A stretch of DNA of 64,000 bases from Paramecium tetraurelia (lineage: Eukaryota; Ciliophora; Oligohymenophorea; Peniculida; Parameciidae), in assembly GCF_000165425.1 (NCBI RefSeq), contig NW_001799255.1:310001-374000 (forward strand), given 5' to 3'. Below the pieces are notes generated by a model, which saw only the letters and a program-made list of their open reading frames with translations, did not search any database and was not told the origin of the DNA. The position numbers and the translations under genes were made by a program. Positions 50,616 through 62,424 of this stretch are shown one piece after another. How positions within the stretch are numbered: position 1 is the stretch's first letter; every line of letters starts with the position of its first letter.

Positions 50616-52644
50616 ATGCCTAGTGTCCTTTCAAAGATTCCTTTGCCATAATCATTTCAAAATAAGGTACTTTCAGGGGCAGTTTTGGTGCTAATTTTAA
50701 TGATTCTGAAATCGAAAAAAGAAGCGTCGTCGCCTAGAAAGATACCGAGAAGACAAGGACAAGGGAATGTTGACAAAGTGTTTATGAACAGAATCTTAGA
50801 TTTATTGAAAATTGTTATTCCTTCAATTAAAAGCATGGAAGTATTTGATTTGAGTGTTCTAACAGTGTTTTTATTTATTCGTACTATGATGAGTATATAT
50901 ATCTCATCTTTGAATGGTAGAATAGTTAAAACAATTATTAATGGTGATTTGGAAAAATTTATAAAAAAAGTATGAGAATAATATAATTTAGATCGTCCAA
51001 TTAGGTTTAGTTGCTGTGCCTGCGAGTTTTGTAAATAGTTATTTAGAATATCTAAATAAATCACTTTCCCTCAGATTTAGAAGGAGATTAACAGAATACT
51101 TCCATGATCAATACATCAAAAATATGATCTTTTATTAAGTTTCAAATCTGGATAGTCGTGTTGCTAATCCTGATTAAAGATTAACAACTGATATAGAGAA
51201 GTGGGCTAACTCATTGTCTCAAATTTACTCAAATTTTTCTAAACCAATTTTGGATATATTTTTATTCTCAAAAAAATTAGCAGTTTCAATTGGATACTAA
51301 GGACCCATGTATGTGTTCCTATGGTATTTCTTTTCAGGAGTACTACTAAAAATTGTGTCTCCTGCATTTGGTAAATTAACTGCTATCGATTAAAAATTAG
51401 AAGGTGAATATAGAAGTGTTCATAGTCAATTGTTATATCATGCAGAAGAAGTAGCATTTTTATAGGGATAAAATTGGGAAAAACTAAAGATTAACTAATC
51501 ATATTAATAACTTAATAAGCATTAGATAGTAGTGAACAAGTTAAGATTATTTATGGGAATATTTGATGGGTTGCTTGTTAAATATGGTGCAGTTATGGCA
51601 GGATATGGAATTATGGGATTACCAGTTTTTGGACCCAATAGTGAAGAATATTTAAAAAAAATTGGAAATGATAAAAGTGCAATTACAAGAGATTATGTTA
51701 GCAATAGTTCACTTTTGATAAATTTGGCTAAAGCAATTGGGAGATTGGTTGTCAGTTATAAAGAAATATAACAATTAGCTGGATACACTAGGGTTGTTTA
51801 TGAAATAAAGGAAGTATTATCTGATTTGTCTTCTGGATATTATAAAAGAACTTAGGTACAATAAGAAAATGAAACTGGATAAGTAGTTATTGATTAGGGA
51901 AAGCATTAGACAATTTAATTAGACAAAGGCTAGGTAATTTAATTTTTTATTTTAGATTATTCAAACTTAAGACATAATTGAATTCGACAATGTACCTATC
52001 ATTTCTCCAAATGGAGATACACTAATTAAGGGCATGTGTTTTAAAATCACACCTGGAATGAATGTTATCATTAGTGGACCTAATGGTTGTGGAAAATCCT
52101 CTCTTTTTAGAATTTTGGGAGCATTATGGCCAGTCTAAGGTGGTACCTTGTATAGACCTGCGATTGATAAATTATTTTACATTCCTCAAAGACCTTATTT
52201 ACCTCCAGGAACTTTAAGAGATTAGATTATTTACCCTCATACTAAATTGTAGATGTTAAGAAGAAAGATAAATGACTAAGATCTGATAAAATTATTAGAG
52301 GATGTTTAGTTAGAATATTTGGTTTATAGAGAAAGAGGTTTGGATGCAGCAAATGATTGGAATGATGTCTTAAGTGGAGGAGAAAAACAACGTATTGCCA
52401 TGGCTAGATTATTCTATCATAAACCATAATATGCTATTTTAGGTATCATTACTAATATAATTCAATAGATGAATGCACATCTTCTGTTAGCATGGACATT
52501 GAAGCAATTATGTACAATAAAGCTAAAGCTTTAAATATAACCTTGTTTACAGTATCACACAGGCAATCATTATTTAAATTTCATGAGTATATTCTTAAAT
52601 TTGATGGGGAGGGAAGATATTGGTTCAATAAATAAAATATTTGA
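50616..52644 (+). CDS. ABCD-family half-transporter (peroxisomal fatty acyl-CoA type)
   Basis: About 650 residues: one membrane domain then one ATPase domain. N-terminal region: [20 protein letters not shown]. Membrane domain: [60 protein letters not shown] (the ABCD-typical N-x-D-x-R-x-x-N-P-D-Q block), then the loop motif [20 protein letters not shown]. ATPase: [20 protein letters not shown] (Walker A), [20 protein letters not shown] (Q-loop), [20 protein letters not shown] (signature), [16 protein letters not shown] (Walker B, E present; a 26-nt intron splits it at 52443-52468) and [19 protein letters not shown] (H-loop). All catalytic motifs are intact. Introns also at 50970-50991 and 51934-51955 (22 nt each). 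ABCD proteins import very-long-chain acyl-CoA into peroxisomes as dimers. Confidence 0.94.
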
Positions 52645-53051
52645 GAATATTTATAACATAATAAAGTAATAATAATGTTTAAGCAAAAATCTTTATAATT
52701 TTAATCAGCTACATTCCTCTATTTATTTTGCATTATAAATAAATAATTTCTAATAATACTAAGAATTAAATGTAGAAGTGTTATTTATTAATTACAGTTA
52801 ATCAGAAAAAACATAATTATCTTAGTTTTGTGTGTTCTTTCTTTGATTTTCTCATTTAATATCCTATCTCTTATAATCATCAGATTGGTATCCATATTAA
52901 ATTTGTAAGAATCTTCTATTAAACTCTATTTAGTTTAAAGGCAACTTGTGTAGACTCATAGACAATCTAACGTAAATAGAAATTATCAAAAATCTAATAT
53001 TATAGATATGAAATGTGATGTTTGTAAAATAATATTTTTATATTAAATTAA
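52645..53051. other. Intergenic, no gene seen
   Basis: AT-rich spacer. A 36-codon minus-strand frame (MSLHKLPLNQIEFNRRF) is too short to support. Confidence 0.5.
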
Positions 53052-54760
53052 ATGAATTAATCAATCTCTATCCTTTATTAAGTATTGGAAACCAGCTCAG
53101 GAACAGCGTTTATAGTAGAAGAAAAAAGCTAAAATATTGGAACAAAATATTATGCTTTTTGTTTTAATTAGGAAAAAGTTATGAGTGAATCTTTATAAGA
53201 TTAAATAAAAATTATTGAAAAATAAAGTCACAAAGATTTATATAGAAAATATATTAAAATGCACATGGAGGGTCAAAAATAATTCTTTTTATTTGAATAT
53301 ATTGAAGAGAGTCAATTTTTAGATCAAAAAATAAAGGATTACTCCAAAATTCAGAGATCTTTTCAATATCCTGAAATACAATCATACCTTAAAAACTTAT
53401 TATTAGCCTTATATCAATTGCATAAAAATTAAATGCCTGGAAGAGTTTTTTCAACTTTTAATATAGTTGTTCAACCAAACAATAAAATTGTGTTAATGGA
53501 TTTTGGATTCGAACCATAAATTGAACAAAATTACTTAGATATATTGGCACCACCTGAATATTTGAAGAAAATAATTGATAAAGGTATTATTTTGTAAAAT
53601 ATTTAGAAAATGCAAATTAAACAGATTATAAATTTGATTTAAAATTTGATTCTTGGTTGCTTGGAGCATTTTTATATCACTTAATAAAATTTTAATCTAT
53701 TAACTAAGTTAAAGTAAACAATATTGATATACGATTTAAATATGATAAAAAAGAAGAATTTTATGAATATTTGAAGAATATCGAATATATACCTTGTTAA
53801 ACAACAAGATACAAAAATACACTGCTCTCCTTAGTCTAAGGATTACTTACTTGTGATCCAAAGAAAAGATTATCATTTTTATAAATTTATTAACATCCAT
53901 TCATTTAAGATCTTCAACTTTAGGGTTAACAAGAATATATTCAATTCTATTCGTAATGTCAATACATTAGAGATTTACAAAATGAAGTAATTGATACAAG
54001 AGAATTGAATAGAGATCCTCCTCCAATTATGGAAGTACCAACAAGATAACCTAATTATTTGCATGTTATTTTGAACAAACCTTAATTTTCAGATTAAAGC
54101 TTTTATAACTATTGGTTCAAAATTTAATTGGATTGTTTGAGATGCTATTTATTAGTTTAAACAGCTGATAAAATTACAATTTTGTCAAATTATAATTATC
54201 CTTTTATAAAGGTGCTGGTTTATATTATTAAAAAAATGCATTTACTTATTTTAAGGGAAATGAATAATTATTTGAAATCAGAACTTTATTAAAATTAACC
54301 AAATAGAAATTGGCAAATCTTTTTGAATCAACATTAGAGAGATCTAATCTCAACTGAATAAATAAATTTATATCTGAAAGTATTAGAATAAGAATTGAAA
54401 ATAATTTTTGAACAACATTGTTAGATTCATTTACAATAGGGTTCTTTACTTCCTCTAGAAATATAGCAATCATTGAATGATAATAGAGATCAAGATCCAT
54501 ATTATTACTTTTTGAATGGTTATGCAGATGCTATATCAATGCTACTCATATATGTTGATTAATTAATAACTTAAAATCAGCTATTTAAATTAGAAGAATT
54601 ATAAAGTTTCAAGAAGTTAATTTATTTTTGTGTAGATATCAATATTTCTTTTCAATCTTAAACATTTAAAGAATAATTTTAAAAACTAACATATAACAAT
54701 CAAGAAGTGCAACCAAAAGATATAATTACTTTTCTTGGTATTACCAATAAGTTTGGATGA
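53052..54760 (+). CDS. Kinase-fold protein lacking catalytic residues (pseudokinase), copy A
   Basis: About 560 residues. The first 300 trace a protein kinase: QVLETSSGTAFIVEE (glycine-loop region, poorly kept), KYYAFCFNQEKVMSES (the VAIK lysine is not evident), QFFLFEYIEESQFLD (hinge), LLLALYQLHKNQMPGRVFS (helix E; the HRD triad is gone), NKIVLMDFGFEPQIEQ (DFG kept), LAPPEYL (APE-like), FDSWLLGAFLYHLI (D-x-W-x-x-G) and DPKKRLSFLQIYQHPFIQDL. Loss of HRD and of the lysine predicts no phosphotransfer. The C-terminal 250 residues are helical (MHLLILREMNNYLKSELYQN, INLYLKVLEQELKIIFEQH) and end GITNKFG. One intron, 53584-53606, 23 nt. A near-identical paralogue lies inverted at the window's end. 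Confidence 0.82.
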
Positions 54761-54870
54761 TTTAATATTAATAAATAAATATAATAATAATTATTTTATT
54801 TTCATTAAAATCTCATCCAATTAGAGATACTTAAAAAATTTAATTATAAGCACTTTATCAAAACAATACC
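53278..54870 (+). repeat. Left arm of inverted duplication
   Basis: From 53278 the sequence is nearly the reverse complement of the window's last 1.7 kb. Similarity covers most of copy A, its 23-nt intron and about 105 nt past the stop, ending near 54870 after AAGCACTTTATCA...AATACC. The left limit is set by the window end, not by loss of similarity. Confidence 0.93.
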
Positions 54871-56394
54871 AAATTTTATTTTTGATTAATCAAATTGTTT
54901 CTATGAATATTTAATCATAATTATAAAAATAATTTTTCATCTGAGAAAAAAATGAATTCAATCAAATGATTCAATAAGATAAGTGTGCGAAGATATTATT
55001 TAAATTAAATATAACTATAATCAGATTTCAAAAGGTGATCAAGGCTTGTCAAAATAGACAATTTATTCCAAATGCTTAATTATTTTATATCTTATACTCT
55101 TTTTTGAATCAAAAATGCGAAAATACTTTTATCTTCTGATTTTGTAGTGAACTTATTCTTATTTGATTTTAAACTATCTCATTTTTATGAGTGCACTACG
55201 CAAAGTTACCAAATTAAAATGTTCTGTTTTTAGCAATCTACTATAAAAGGGTTTTTCATCCTAAAAAATAATATTTTCAATGACTTTGAGAATTATTTAT
55301 CCTTTTTGACGGTTTTTTACAGCTCAGATTCAATTGTTCAAGAAATACACCGTTCTATTAAAAGTAAGCTAAGTTATATAAATTATATAAGTCTCTTATT
55401 AGGGTCAGATTCTAAAATTTGCATTTCAAATCTTTAAAGTCTAAGGGAGACTTTTGCTATCAATTTACTAACATTTCTTCCAAAAACTGTCAATTATTTA
55501 TTCTGTATCATGTCCATCATAAATTACTCAAAATTAGATTATTGCTATAAAATATAGGAAATCCTATAATTTTAATGAATATGACAATTATTATTGCTAA
55601 AAAGTGGAATTTAAATAAATCTTAATTATTGTTTTTTAAATATCAGGTGGAGTATATTCAGGTTGTCTCCCATAAGGATCGTATATCTATTAATTGATTC
55701 GAGCAAAGCCAAATTTGCATAGCATAAATTTATAATCTGGGGTTATTAATATATCCTCTGGCTTAATGCCGCGATGTGCAATCCTGATGAATATAAAGAG
55801 TTTGTAGAAATTAATTGGCAAGCAAGTGTTTTTGATAAACTTGGCTAAACCCTTTATAACGTGAATTCTATAATATTTTTCATTTATTTAATTTATAAAT
55901 TATATATTATTTATAAATAGGTTGATTGCATAGATATTAATTGTTTATTTTCGGTGTTTAAATGGTGATTCTATTTTTGAATTAAAGAATAAGTAAGCTC
56001 TCAATTCTAATTTTATTTAATGTGTATTTTTTATTATGATAAAAAAATTGATGGTATATTTATATTAAAGCGATTAATTATTATTATTTTCATCTTTTAA
56101 TTTTTGGATGCAGGAGAAATAGACGAATGCCAATCTAACCATATCAACACAATTTCTTATGTGAGTATTCAGTCAATAAAAGGCCAATCTTCTATGAACT
56201 TTTTGATAACTTTATTGTGCCTTGAATTACCTGTGTGAATTGAGTGTGGTGTTGGAAGGAGAGTTAAAGACATTCTCTGGACTCTCAAGAGGTATCTTTT
56301 TAGGAAGGGTTTAGAGGAAAAGTAGGAATTCTGAAAATCGAAAAAGATAGGGGGGAATATAAATAGCAAAAAATAAAAAGGATAAATTAAATAC
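54761..56394. other. AT-rich region with one kinase relic
   Basis: After the conserved 3' flank of copy A, no intact gene was found. It contains the minus-strand kinase relic at 55640-55870 and, from 56080, coding-like pieces (VKDILWTLKRYLFRKGLEEK) interrupted by TGA. Confidence 0.5.
55640..55870 (-). pseudogene. Protein kinase relic (catalytic loop to activation segment)
   Basis: Reads RVIKGLAKFIKNTCLP, IRIAHRGIKPEDILITPDYK, MLCKFGFARINQQIYDPYGR, QPEYTPPDI. This is the HRDLKPENIL...DFG stretch of a kinase with HRG for HRD and KFG for DFG, and with nothing recognisable of the N- or C-lobe in the flanks. The frame stays open to about 55535 but the text decays into AT-rich noise. No start codon or intron. 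The sequence is nearer ordinary kinases (KPEDIL) than the neighbouring pseudokinase pair, so it is not simply a fragment of them. Confidence 0.72.
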
Positions 56395-56592
56395 ATGAAC
56401 AAAAAGAAGAAGTAAACTGAAGCCTTTAGAGATACAGGGTGGAAACCTAAATTAGAAATATAGGCTAAGTAACCTTTGAGCCGTGCGTCGATGAAGCTTC
56501 AGCCCAATAAGGGAATAAGAAGGAGTAAAGAAACATTAAGTGTGAATAAATTCAATTCTAAGAATTCTTCTCCTTTACAGCCCTTGTTTTGA
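56395..56592 (+). CDS. Small basic ORF, possibly a terminal exon (65 aa)
   Basis: MNKKKKQTEAFRDTGWKP, then LEIQAKQPLSRASMKLQPNK and SVNKFNSKNSSPLQPLF. Composition is that of disordered Paramecium protein termini rather than noise. In the same frame upstream, coding-like text (ECGVGRRVKDILWTLKRYLF) is cut by TGA codons, and no convincing intron joins them. It may be the end of a decayed or mis-sequenced gene. Confidence 0.4.
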
Positions 56593-57354
56593 TATTGACT
56601 GTAATCCAAAGTTAAATATTTCAATTGAAAATCCTTTTATATTTCCTTTTTTTAACATAAGCTGAATTTATTTTATGTATTTCAAATTATTTTTAGAGCA
56701 AATCTATATTTTCAATTGTAACAGTTATATTTAATTCCTTCTTTTTGTGATTCTTATTAAAATGAATTTTAGCTCCAGTTTTTGCCTTAAAGGGCGTTTT
56801 CCACAAATTTTAAAATAATTCTCATATTTTTCTAGTTCACATACTTATTTAATTCAATTACCGTTAAAATTTATTTTTTTTTAGGATTCTTGCTTTATTA
56901 TTATTCTTTTATTAATTCTATCCTGATTTTTTATATCCCTTTTTAAGGTTTGCTTATAACTTTTTAATTAACCTATTAATCTTTCTTTTAAGATATTCCC
57001 CTCGTCGTTTAAGTATGCCCTTGTAGTAGTAATTAAAGAGTTTAGTATATTATTTGTGAGTTGGATTTAATCTTTCAGTAGTGACAAAACTCTTTGTTAT
57101 CTCTAATAGTTTAAATAAAGGACTTAATATTATTATTAAGTCCTAAGAATAATATGCATAAATTTCTATAACTAATTTAAATATTGGACTTTCTTCTAGT
57201 GGAGATAGCATAGATAAAAATTAATATTCAAAATAGAATTTCAAATTTAATGTAGTTAAATTATATATAATGATTTTAATGTTAAATAAATTCATCGGTG
57301 AATTTGTTTCCAATCCAATAAGATAATTCAATCTATGGCAAATCAACATCATAA
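56593..57354. other. Intergenic, no gene seen
   Basis: AT-rich. No supported feature before the assembly gap. Confidence 0.5.
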
Positions 57355-57517
57355 NNNNNNNNNNNNNNNNNNNNNNNNNNNNNNNNNNNNNNNNNNNNNN
57401 NNNNNNNNNNNNNNNNNNNNNNNNNNNNNNNNNNNNNNNNNNNNNNNNNNNNNNNNNNNNNNNNNNNNNNNNNNNNNNNNNNNNNNNNNNNNNNNNNNNN
57501 NNNNNNNNNNNNNNNNN
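57355..57517. other. Assembly gap (163 N)
   Basis: Run of N at 57355-57517, about halfway between the arms of the inverted duplication. Its true length and content are unknown. Confidence 0.99.
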
Positions 57518-57654
57518 AATGAGATAATAAATGCCTTATTTATTCAAAAATGAAAATTATGTATAATCTAGTTTGAAATTACTCCAAGATGAAAGATACA
57601 TTAAAACAATAATATATTATAAATTAAAAGTTTAAAAGTATATAGTTATCTATC

Positions 57655-57967
57655 ATGCTGAAAAGAGAGAATTCACCTTGTAGGTGATAGGAACAAAGAA
57701 TCCTTAGGTCTTTTTAAAAATATCAATAATTTTCAATAATCACAAAAGAAAGATCTTCATATAATTTTAGGTTTAAATAAATAAATAACAGTTCAAAAAT
57801 AGTAAGGTAAAGTTAGCTCCGATTCCTGTGAGGAACTATAGAGGATTAATTCTTTTGTAAAAATGTAAGAAGGACCATGCAGTTTTTATTAATCCTCTTA
57901 ATCAAAAGCTAAAAAAAATGTCAGAGTATTAAATTTATAAGACAAGCATTTTATATTGTTATTATGA
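57655..57967 (+). CDS. Possible small two-exon gene (94 aa)
   Basis: MLKRENSPC, a 28-nt intron (57680-57707, GTAGGT...TTAG), then FKNINNFQQSQKKDLHIILG, KVSSDSCEELQRINSFVKMQ, EGPCSFYQSSQSKAKKNVRV and a stop at TGA 57965-57967. Without splicing the frame stops at once, and with it the text is balanced (S, D, E, C, K). No known family. The end is hydrophobic and abrupt, so the gene may continue through another intron. Confidence 0.42.
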
Positions 57968-58622
57968 AAAAATACACATATTTAGGAATAGAACTTAGCC
58001 GCTTAGGTAAGATTTATAGTAAATTCATGATATCTGGATTACTATTTGTTTTGATTTATATTTACTTACTTTAATTTTTACTCGATTTCTGTAGGGGAAA
58101 ATTAAATAATCTCATGAAAATTGAGAAGAAATATTTTAAATAACAATTATGATTACCTAGAAATATCCCTTATGCATTTTTTATTGTAAAAATTAAAAAA
58201 AGAAGATTAATTGCTATAGATTTCCCTAAAAATAAATTCAATAGCATCGACTAAAAAAAGAGATTGTGTTAATTTTAGAAAAATAACATCACTACCTTAA
58301 AATTAAAAATTTTAAGGACGTTTTCTATTGTACTAAAAACTAGAACAAAATTTTATTTGTTTGATAAATACAGAAATCAAAAAGGTATACTTTATTTAAT
58401 AATTAACTCTTAAATAAAATGAATGAATATATATAATAATAAATATCATTATAATTATCTTTGAATATTGATGAGAGTTTGGTTTTGATTTCTACAATTT
58501 ATAAGTTTCTCTCTTTCTCTCTTTCTCTCTTTAAACAGATAAAAATTGAAAATATGATATTATATAAAGAATATTAAATCAAATTAGAGGAATATAATTA
58601 TAATAACATTAATAACTATCAA
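57968..58622. other. Intergenic with a CT microsatellite
   Basis: AT-rich. A pyrimidine repeat (CTCTTT units) lies at 58508-58533. No supported gene. Confidence 0.5.
58508..58533. repeat. CTCTTT microsatellite
   Basis: Three to four copies of TTTCTCTC in a row on the plus strand, followed by TAAACAG. Confidence 0.85.
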
Positions 58623-59024
58623 ATGAAATCCAATTTGAATGAGCCATTCATAATAGTAAAAAATTATAGACAACAATAACAAGAAGCAAAAAAAGAATAA
58701 GCAAAACTCAAACCAGCTCCTAAACCAAAGGAACTATCGAAAAAGATAACTAAACCAAAAAAAATAAGTTAAACTCAATAGTTTTAGCAACCGATTGCCT
58801 AAAAGTTAGATCCAAATTTCTTATCCAAACTTTTGTAATAACATTAGCAGTAATAGCTAATGTTTTAATAATTGCTACAAAACCCTTAAGTCAATTAGAT
58901 AAGTGGGTAAGATGATGATTTAGACTAATATTCTCCTGTTTATTTATATGGAATTCCAAAAACTCCTTAAAATATTGCGATTCCAAGAGGTTCAACTGGA
59001 GATGAAGATGACTTCAAAATCTGA
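58623..59024 (+). CDS. Lysine/glutamine-rich small protein of unknown function (133 aa)
   Basis: One intronless frame from MKSNLNEPFIIVKNYRQQQQ through a lysine/proline stretch (KLKPAPKPKELSKKITKPKK), a glutamine-rich middle (LSKLLQQHQQQQLMFQQLLQ) and an end DDDLDQYSPVYLYGIPKTPQ, STGDEDDFKI, TGA 59022-59024. Probably disordered, perhaps nuclear given the basic patch. Composition and a clean end support a real gene. Confidence 0.68.
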
Positions 59025-59701
59025 TATTGATATTTAATTTAGTTAAAATAATAAATTGTATTAATCTTAAGGTCCTAAATTATGATTAATTGCTAATTAA
59101 TAAGGGATTTAGAGTTTAAATTTTATTCCTTTAAAATGAAAATTTTTATTTTTGGTTAATCTTTTATATTGAAAACCCTATGCTCTTTAGAACACTTAAA
59201 AATTTACAGCTATTGATTGCTTATATTTAGTAAGATTGAATAACAAGGATAATAAAATTAATCAAACTAATATTTCAAAAGTTTATATAATTATTTATAA
59301 AAAGTGATGATAGATGTTTTCATTTATTTTCAGTGATTAATCCATGCTTATATTCTCAGTTTGGAGATTTTAGAGGTATCTCTTCAGTTAAGAATTAAAA
59401 ATGAATAAATTAATTACTTACGAATTAGTTAAGAGCAATACTTTTTATGATAGTCATAAGAAAGGTTCTTCTTATATTATTTCAAATTCTCTAAGTCAGT
59501 AATTAAATTTATTTTTATTTAAGAATAAAATTCTAATTTAAAATCATTGCATCATTTAAAAGATATGAATGCATTGATTTTATCAAAAAGGCAATATATC
59601 ATAACTAATTTTTATTATTTAGTGAGCATATTCTTTCCTCAATTCAATGAATTCGAATTTGGAAATAAATCATATTTTAATATATAAAAACAAGGAAATA
59701 A
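59025..59701. other. Intergenic, no gene seen
   Basis: AT-rich. A frame from 59401 (MNKLITYELVKSNTFYDSHK) could be an exon, but nothing joins it convincingly to the next gene. Confidence 0.4.
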
Positions 59702-60744
59702 ATGTAAAATAATAATTTTAGAAGGCCATATTTTTCTGTTCATAACATCTCATAAACATCTAGATTACAAAGAAACGCTAGAATATTATTAAAAAAAAAT
59801 AACATTTAAACTTAAGAATATTAAATGTAGCTAGATAAGAAAGAAGCCCTAAGTTGCTTCCTCATAATATGAAATTTTTTTTGGGAAGGATATTTATTCC
59901 CTTCCACAAATGTTTCCAGAAGTTTAATAATTAATAGCATAGTATCAAAGAATCTTTATCTCCAAAAAGGTTATCGAAAATACGAACTGGGAGAAATACA
60001 CTAAAATTTTCAGAACATGTTTCCAATGAACCAAGCCCTTTAGTGGTTATTAACAACTAAAAAGATGAAGATTAAGTAAAAGAAATCTAGAAAAGAAAAA
60101 GTTGTGATTGTTCTGAATGTGGTAAGTAATCCATATTCTAAAAGGACACAATGAACTATGGTGTCTAAATTAATTAATTAAAGAGAGAGCAGGAGTCTGC
60201 TATTAATAAATTTAAAAGATCAATAAGAAAACAATAAACTTTGTTATTTCCTTAATATCTCAATTCCCCTAAAAATAGCACAAGCAATGAAAACATAATA
60301 GAAGAAATATAAATTCTTAGAGATGATATAATGATAAAATCCTTTATTCACAGACCAACCTTAAGTAATTTAGTCTTTGAAGAGTAAGTGTTCTTGAATA
60401 AATAATCACCAATTCACACATAGAGCAGAATTAAGTTTAATTATTTAGAATCCTTTTTAATGAAACAATAGAAAATAATGAATTAAGAAAGATAAAAATT
60501 CTCTAGGTAATCAGAACTATTTGAATCTCTACATAAAAAGAGTAATTATTCCAATAAAAATACTTAAATGCATACACCCTAGGTACTCACTCCTAGATCT
60601 CCAGCTTCATCAATAATTACAGCATTCCCGTCCTAATCTCCAGTCAAAAAAAAGAATTAAATTAATGTTTATTTATAGCATCAAAAATCAAAATTCTTTA
60701 TAAACTAAAATAGAATTACAACTCTTCCTGAGGTACATTAATGA
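59702..60744 (+). CDS. Disordered protein of unknown function, exon structure unresolved
   Basis: Start MQNNNFRRPYFSVHNISQTS, then RLQRNARILLKK...QLDKKEALSCF. From about 59955 a second frame reads HSIKESLSPKRLSKIRTGRN, EPSPLVVINNQKDEDQVKEI, RKSCDCSECGKQ, DDIMIKSFIHRPTLSNLVFE, LESFLMKQQKIMNQ, and TPRSPASSIITAFPSQSPVK. The first and second parts need a frame change through one or two short introns between 59840 and 59955 that I could not fix with certainty. The end is also open to doubt: a coding-like piece in a third frame (IELQLFLRYINEVLYEERLS) spans 60700-60770. A CxC-x2-C motif (CDCSEC) is the only notable element. No family recognised. Confidence 0.55.
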
Positions 60745-62424
60745 AGTGTTATATGAAGAACGATTATCTTTTTGTTTAATCCTCAATATATTATTTATCT
60801 TTTATAGTCCAAAACAATTACACTACTTGAAATAGAAATTATCTTGAAATTTTTGTCTAAAATTCGAAAAGGGAAATATATTTTATAAAAACTTAAACAT
60901 TATACTGATTAATCATTTTTCATCTAGACTTGCCATAGATATACTAAAGTCCATATTTAGTTGATTGTATGAATGTTAAAATATTTGTCCTACTTTTGAG
61001 AGTCATAACACTTTGGAAAAGGAGTAAATGAAATGGTTTAAAATTATTTTTATTCGAGCCTAAGGTGGAAGAAGTTAATGCATAATCCTTTGTCAGTGGT
61101 CAGACAGACAATAATCCAAATTCTTCTTCGATTGTCATTTACATAAATATTCACACTAGATCCAGTATATACAACATTTTTGTTTTAATTAAGTTTCTTA
61201 TTTCTACCCTTCAATTTTGTTAAGTACTAATCTAGGCCTAAATCTGAGGTTTCTTATGTGTTCCATCATCTTTTTATCTCCAATACTAAAAGCATAGGAT
61301 TAAATATCAATTAATATAAAATTAATAAGTTTAAATAAATTCTCAGAAAGGAAAATATTATTTAGAGGAAAAAGAAAGTTGCAGAGACTAATTGTATAAA
61401 TTCTGAGAATAAAAAGCATAAAGACTCCATTATATTCAGAGATACTTGCATCCTAAAGTTTAAGAACTAAAAAGTGATTGAAATATCACTAAAAAACAAT
61501 TCAGCCCTTTAAATGAGATGACTAAAAATTATTATTATAATCTTAATAGCAATAGTAATGAGCCAGAATTCTGGCAGAATAACGAGAACCTATGAGTGAA
61601 TAGATCACACACTCCCTTACTTATCCTTATATAAATTATTTAAACACAATCAGACAAGATCAAATAAGAATTACTTAATGGAAAATGGGTCTTAGTAAGC
61701 CATTACCTTGTAAGCAGCAAAATAATAAGCCGTTCATTTTTATTCACAAGATTAGAGGGAAGACGATTGAGAATAGTCCAGATCTTTCACCCTTAGTCAA
61801 ATAAGAAAGAGCAATGCCCTAAGGAATGACATAAATAGATAGAAACCATTGAAATTTAAAGGAATGAATATTTATGAAGAGGATGATTTAAAGATATCAT
61901 AAAGCAAATGATCTTTGGGGCTCAATAAAGAAATAGCTCAACAATAAAATAGTCAAATAGTTGAAAATATTTATGAATTTATATTAAAGGCAAGGAAAAA
62001 CTAATAGACTAAAAGATTAACAAATTACTTTTTCTTTAATTTTATCAAATGATGGTCATAATTCATTTCAATTTTACTTCTATAATCATTGCAATAGACA
62101 TCAATTATTCCCTAATGATAATTCGATAGTTAGATTTATTTTAATTTATCTGAATATTTAAGTTATCTTAAACTTAAGAAAAATTTCTTTTACTTTCCTT
62201 TTATTGGATATTAATTCTAAATTTCTCAAGTGATTCTTTGCTGAATTTTTTTTTATTTAACGATTAAGAACCATATAAAATATTTATCTAGTTAACAAAA
62301 ATTAATTCTAAACATGGTATTTTTCTGATAAAGTGCTTATAATTAAATTTTTAAGTATCTCTAATTGGATGAGATTTTAATGAAAATAAAATAATTATTA
62401 TTATATTTATTTATTAATATTAAA
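60745..62424 (+). other. Region of interrupted plus-strand coding text
   Basis: Between the previous gene and copy B. Plus-strand pieces that look like protein occur in three frames: KKVAETNCINSENKKHKDSI (61360-61430), FSPLNEMTKNYYYNLNSNSN then EPEFWQNNENL (61499-61590), MSEQITHSLTYPYINYLNTI then RITQWKMGLSKPLPCKQQNN (from 61590), and KFKGMNIYEEDDLKI (61855-61900). Single-base shifts rather than introns separate some of them, for example at ENL/MSEQ. Either a decayed gene or sequence errors in one gene. Confidence 0.4.

Noticed and set aside
50657..51064. Minus-strand 135-codon frame
   Set aside because: Antisense of the ABCD transporter membrane domain.
57335..57553. Open frame across the N gap
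   Set aside because: Most of it is unknown sequence, so it carries no coding evidence.
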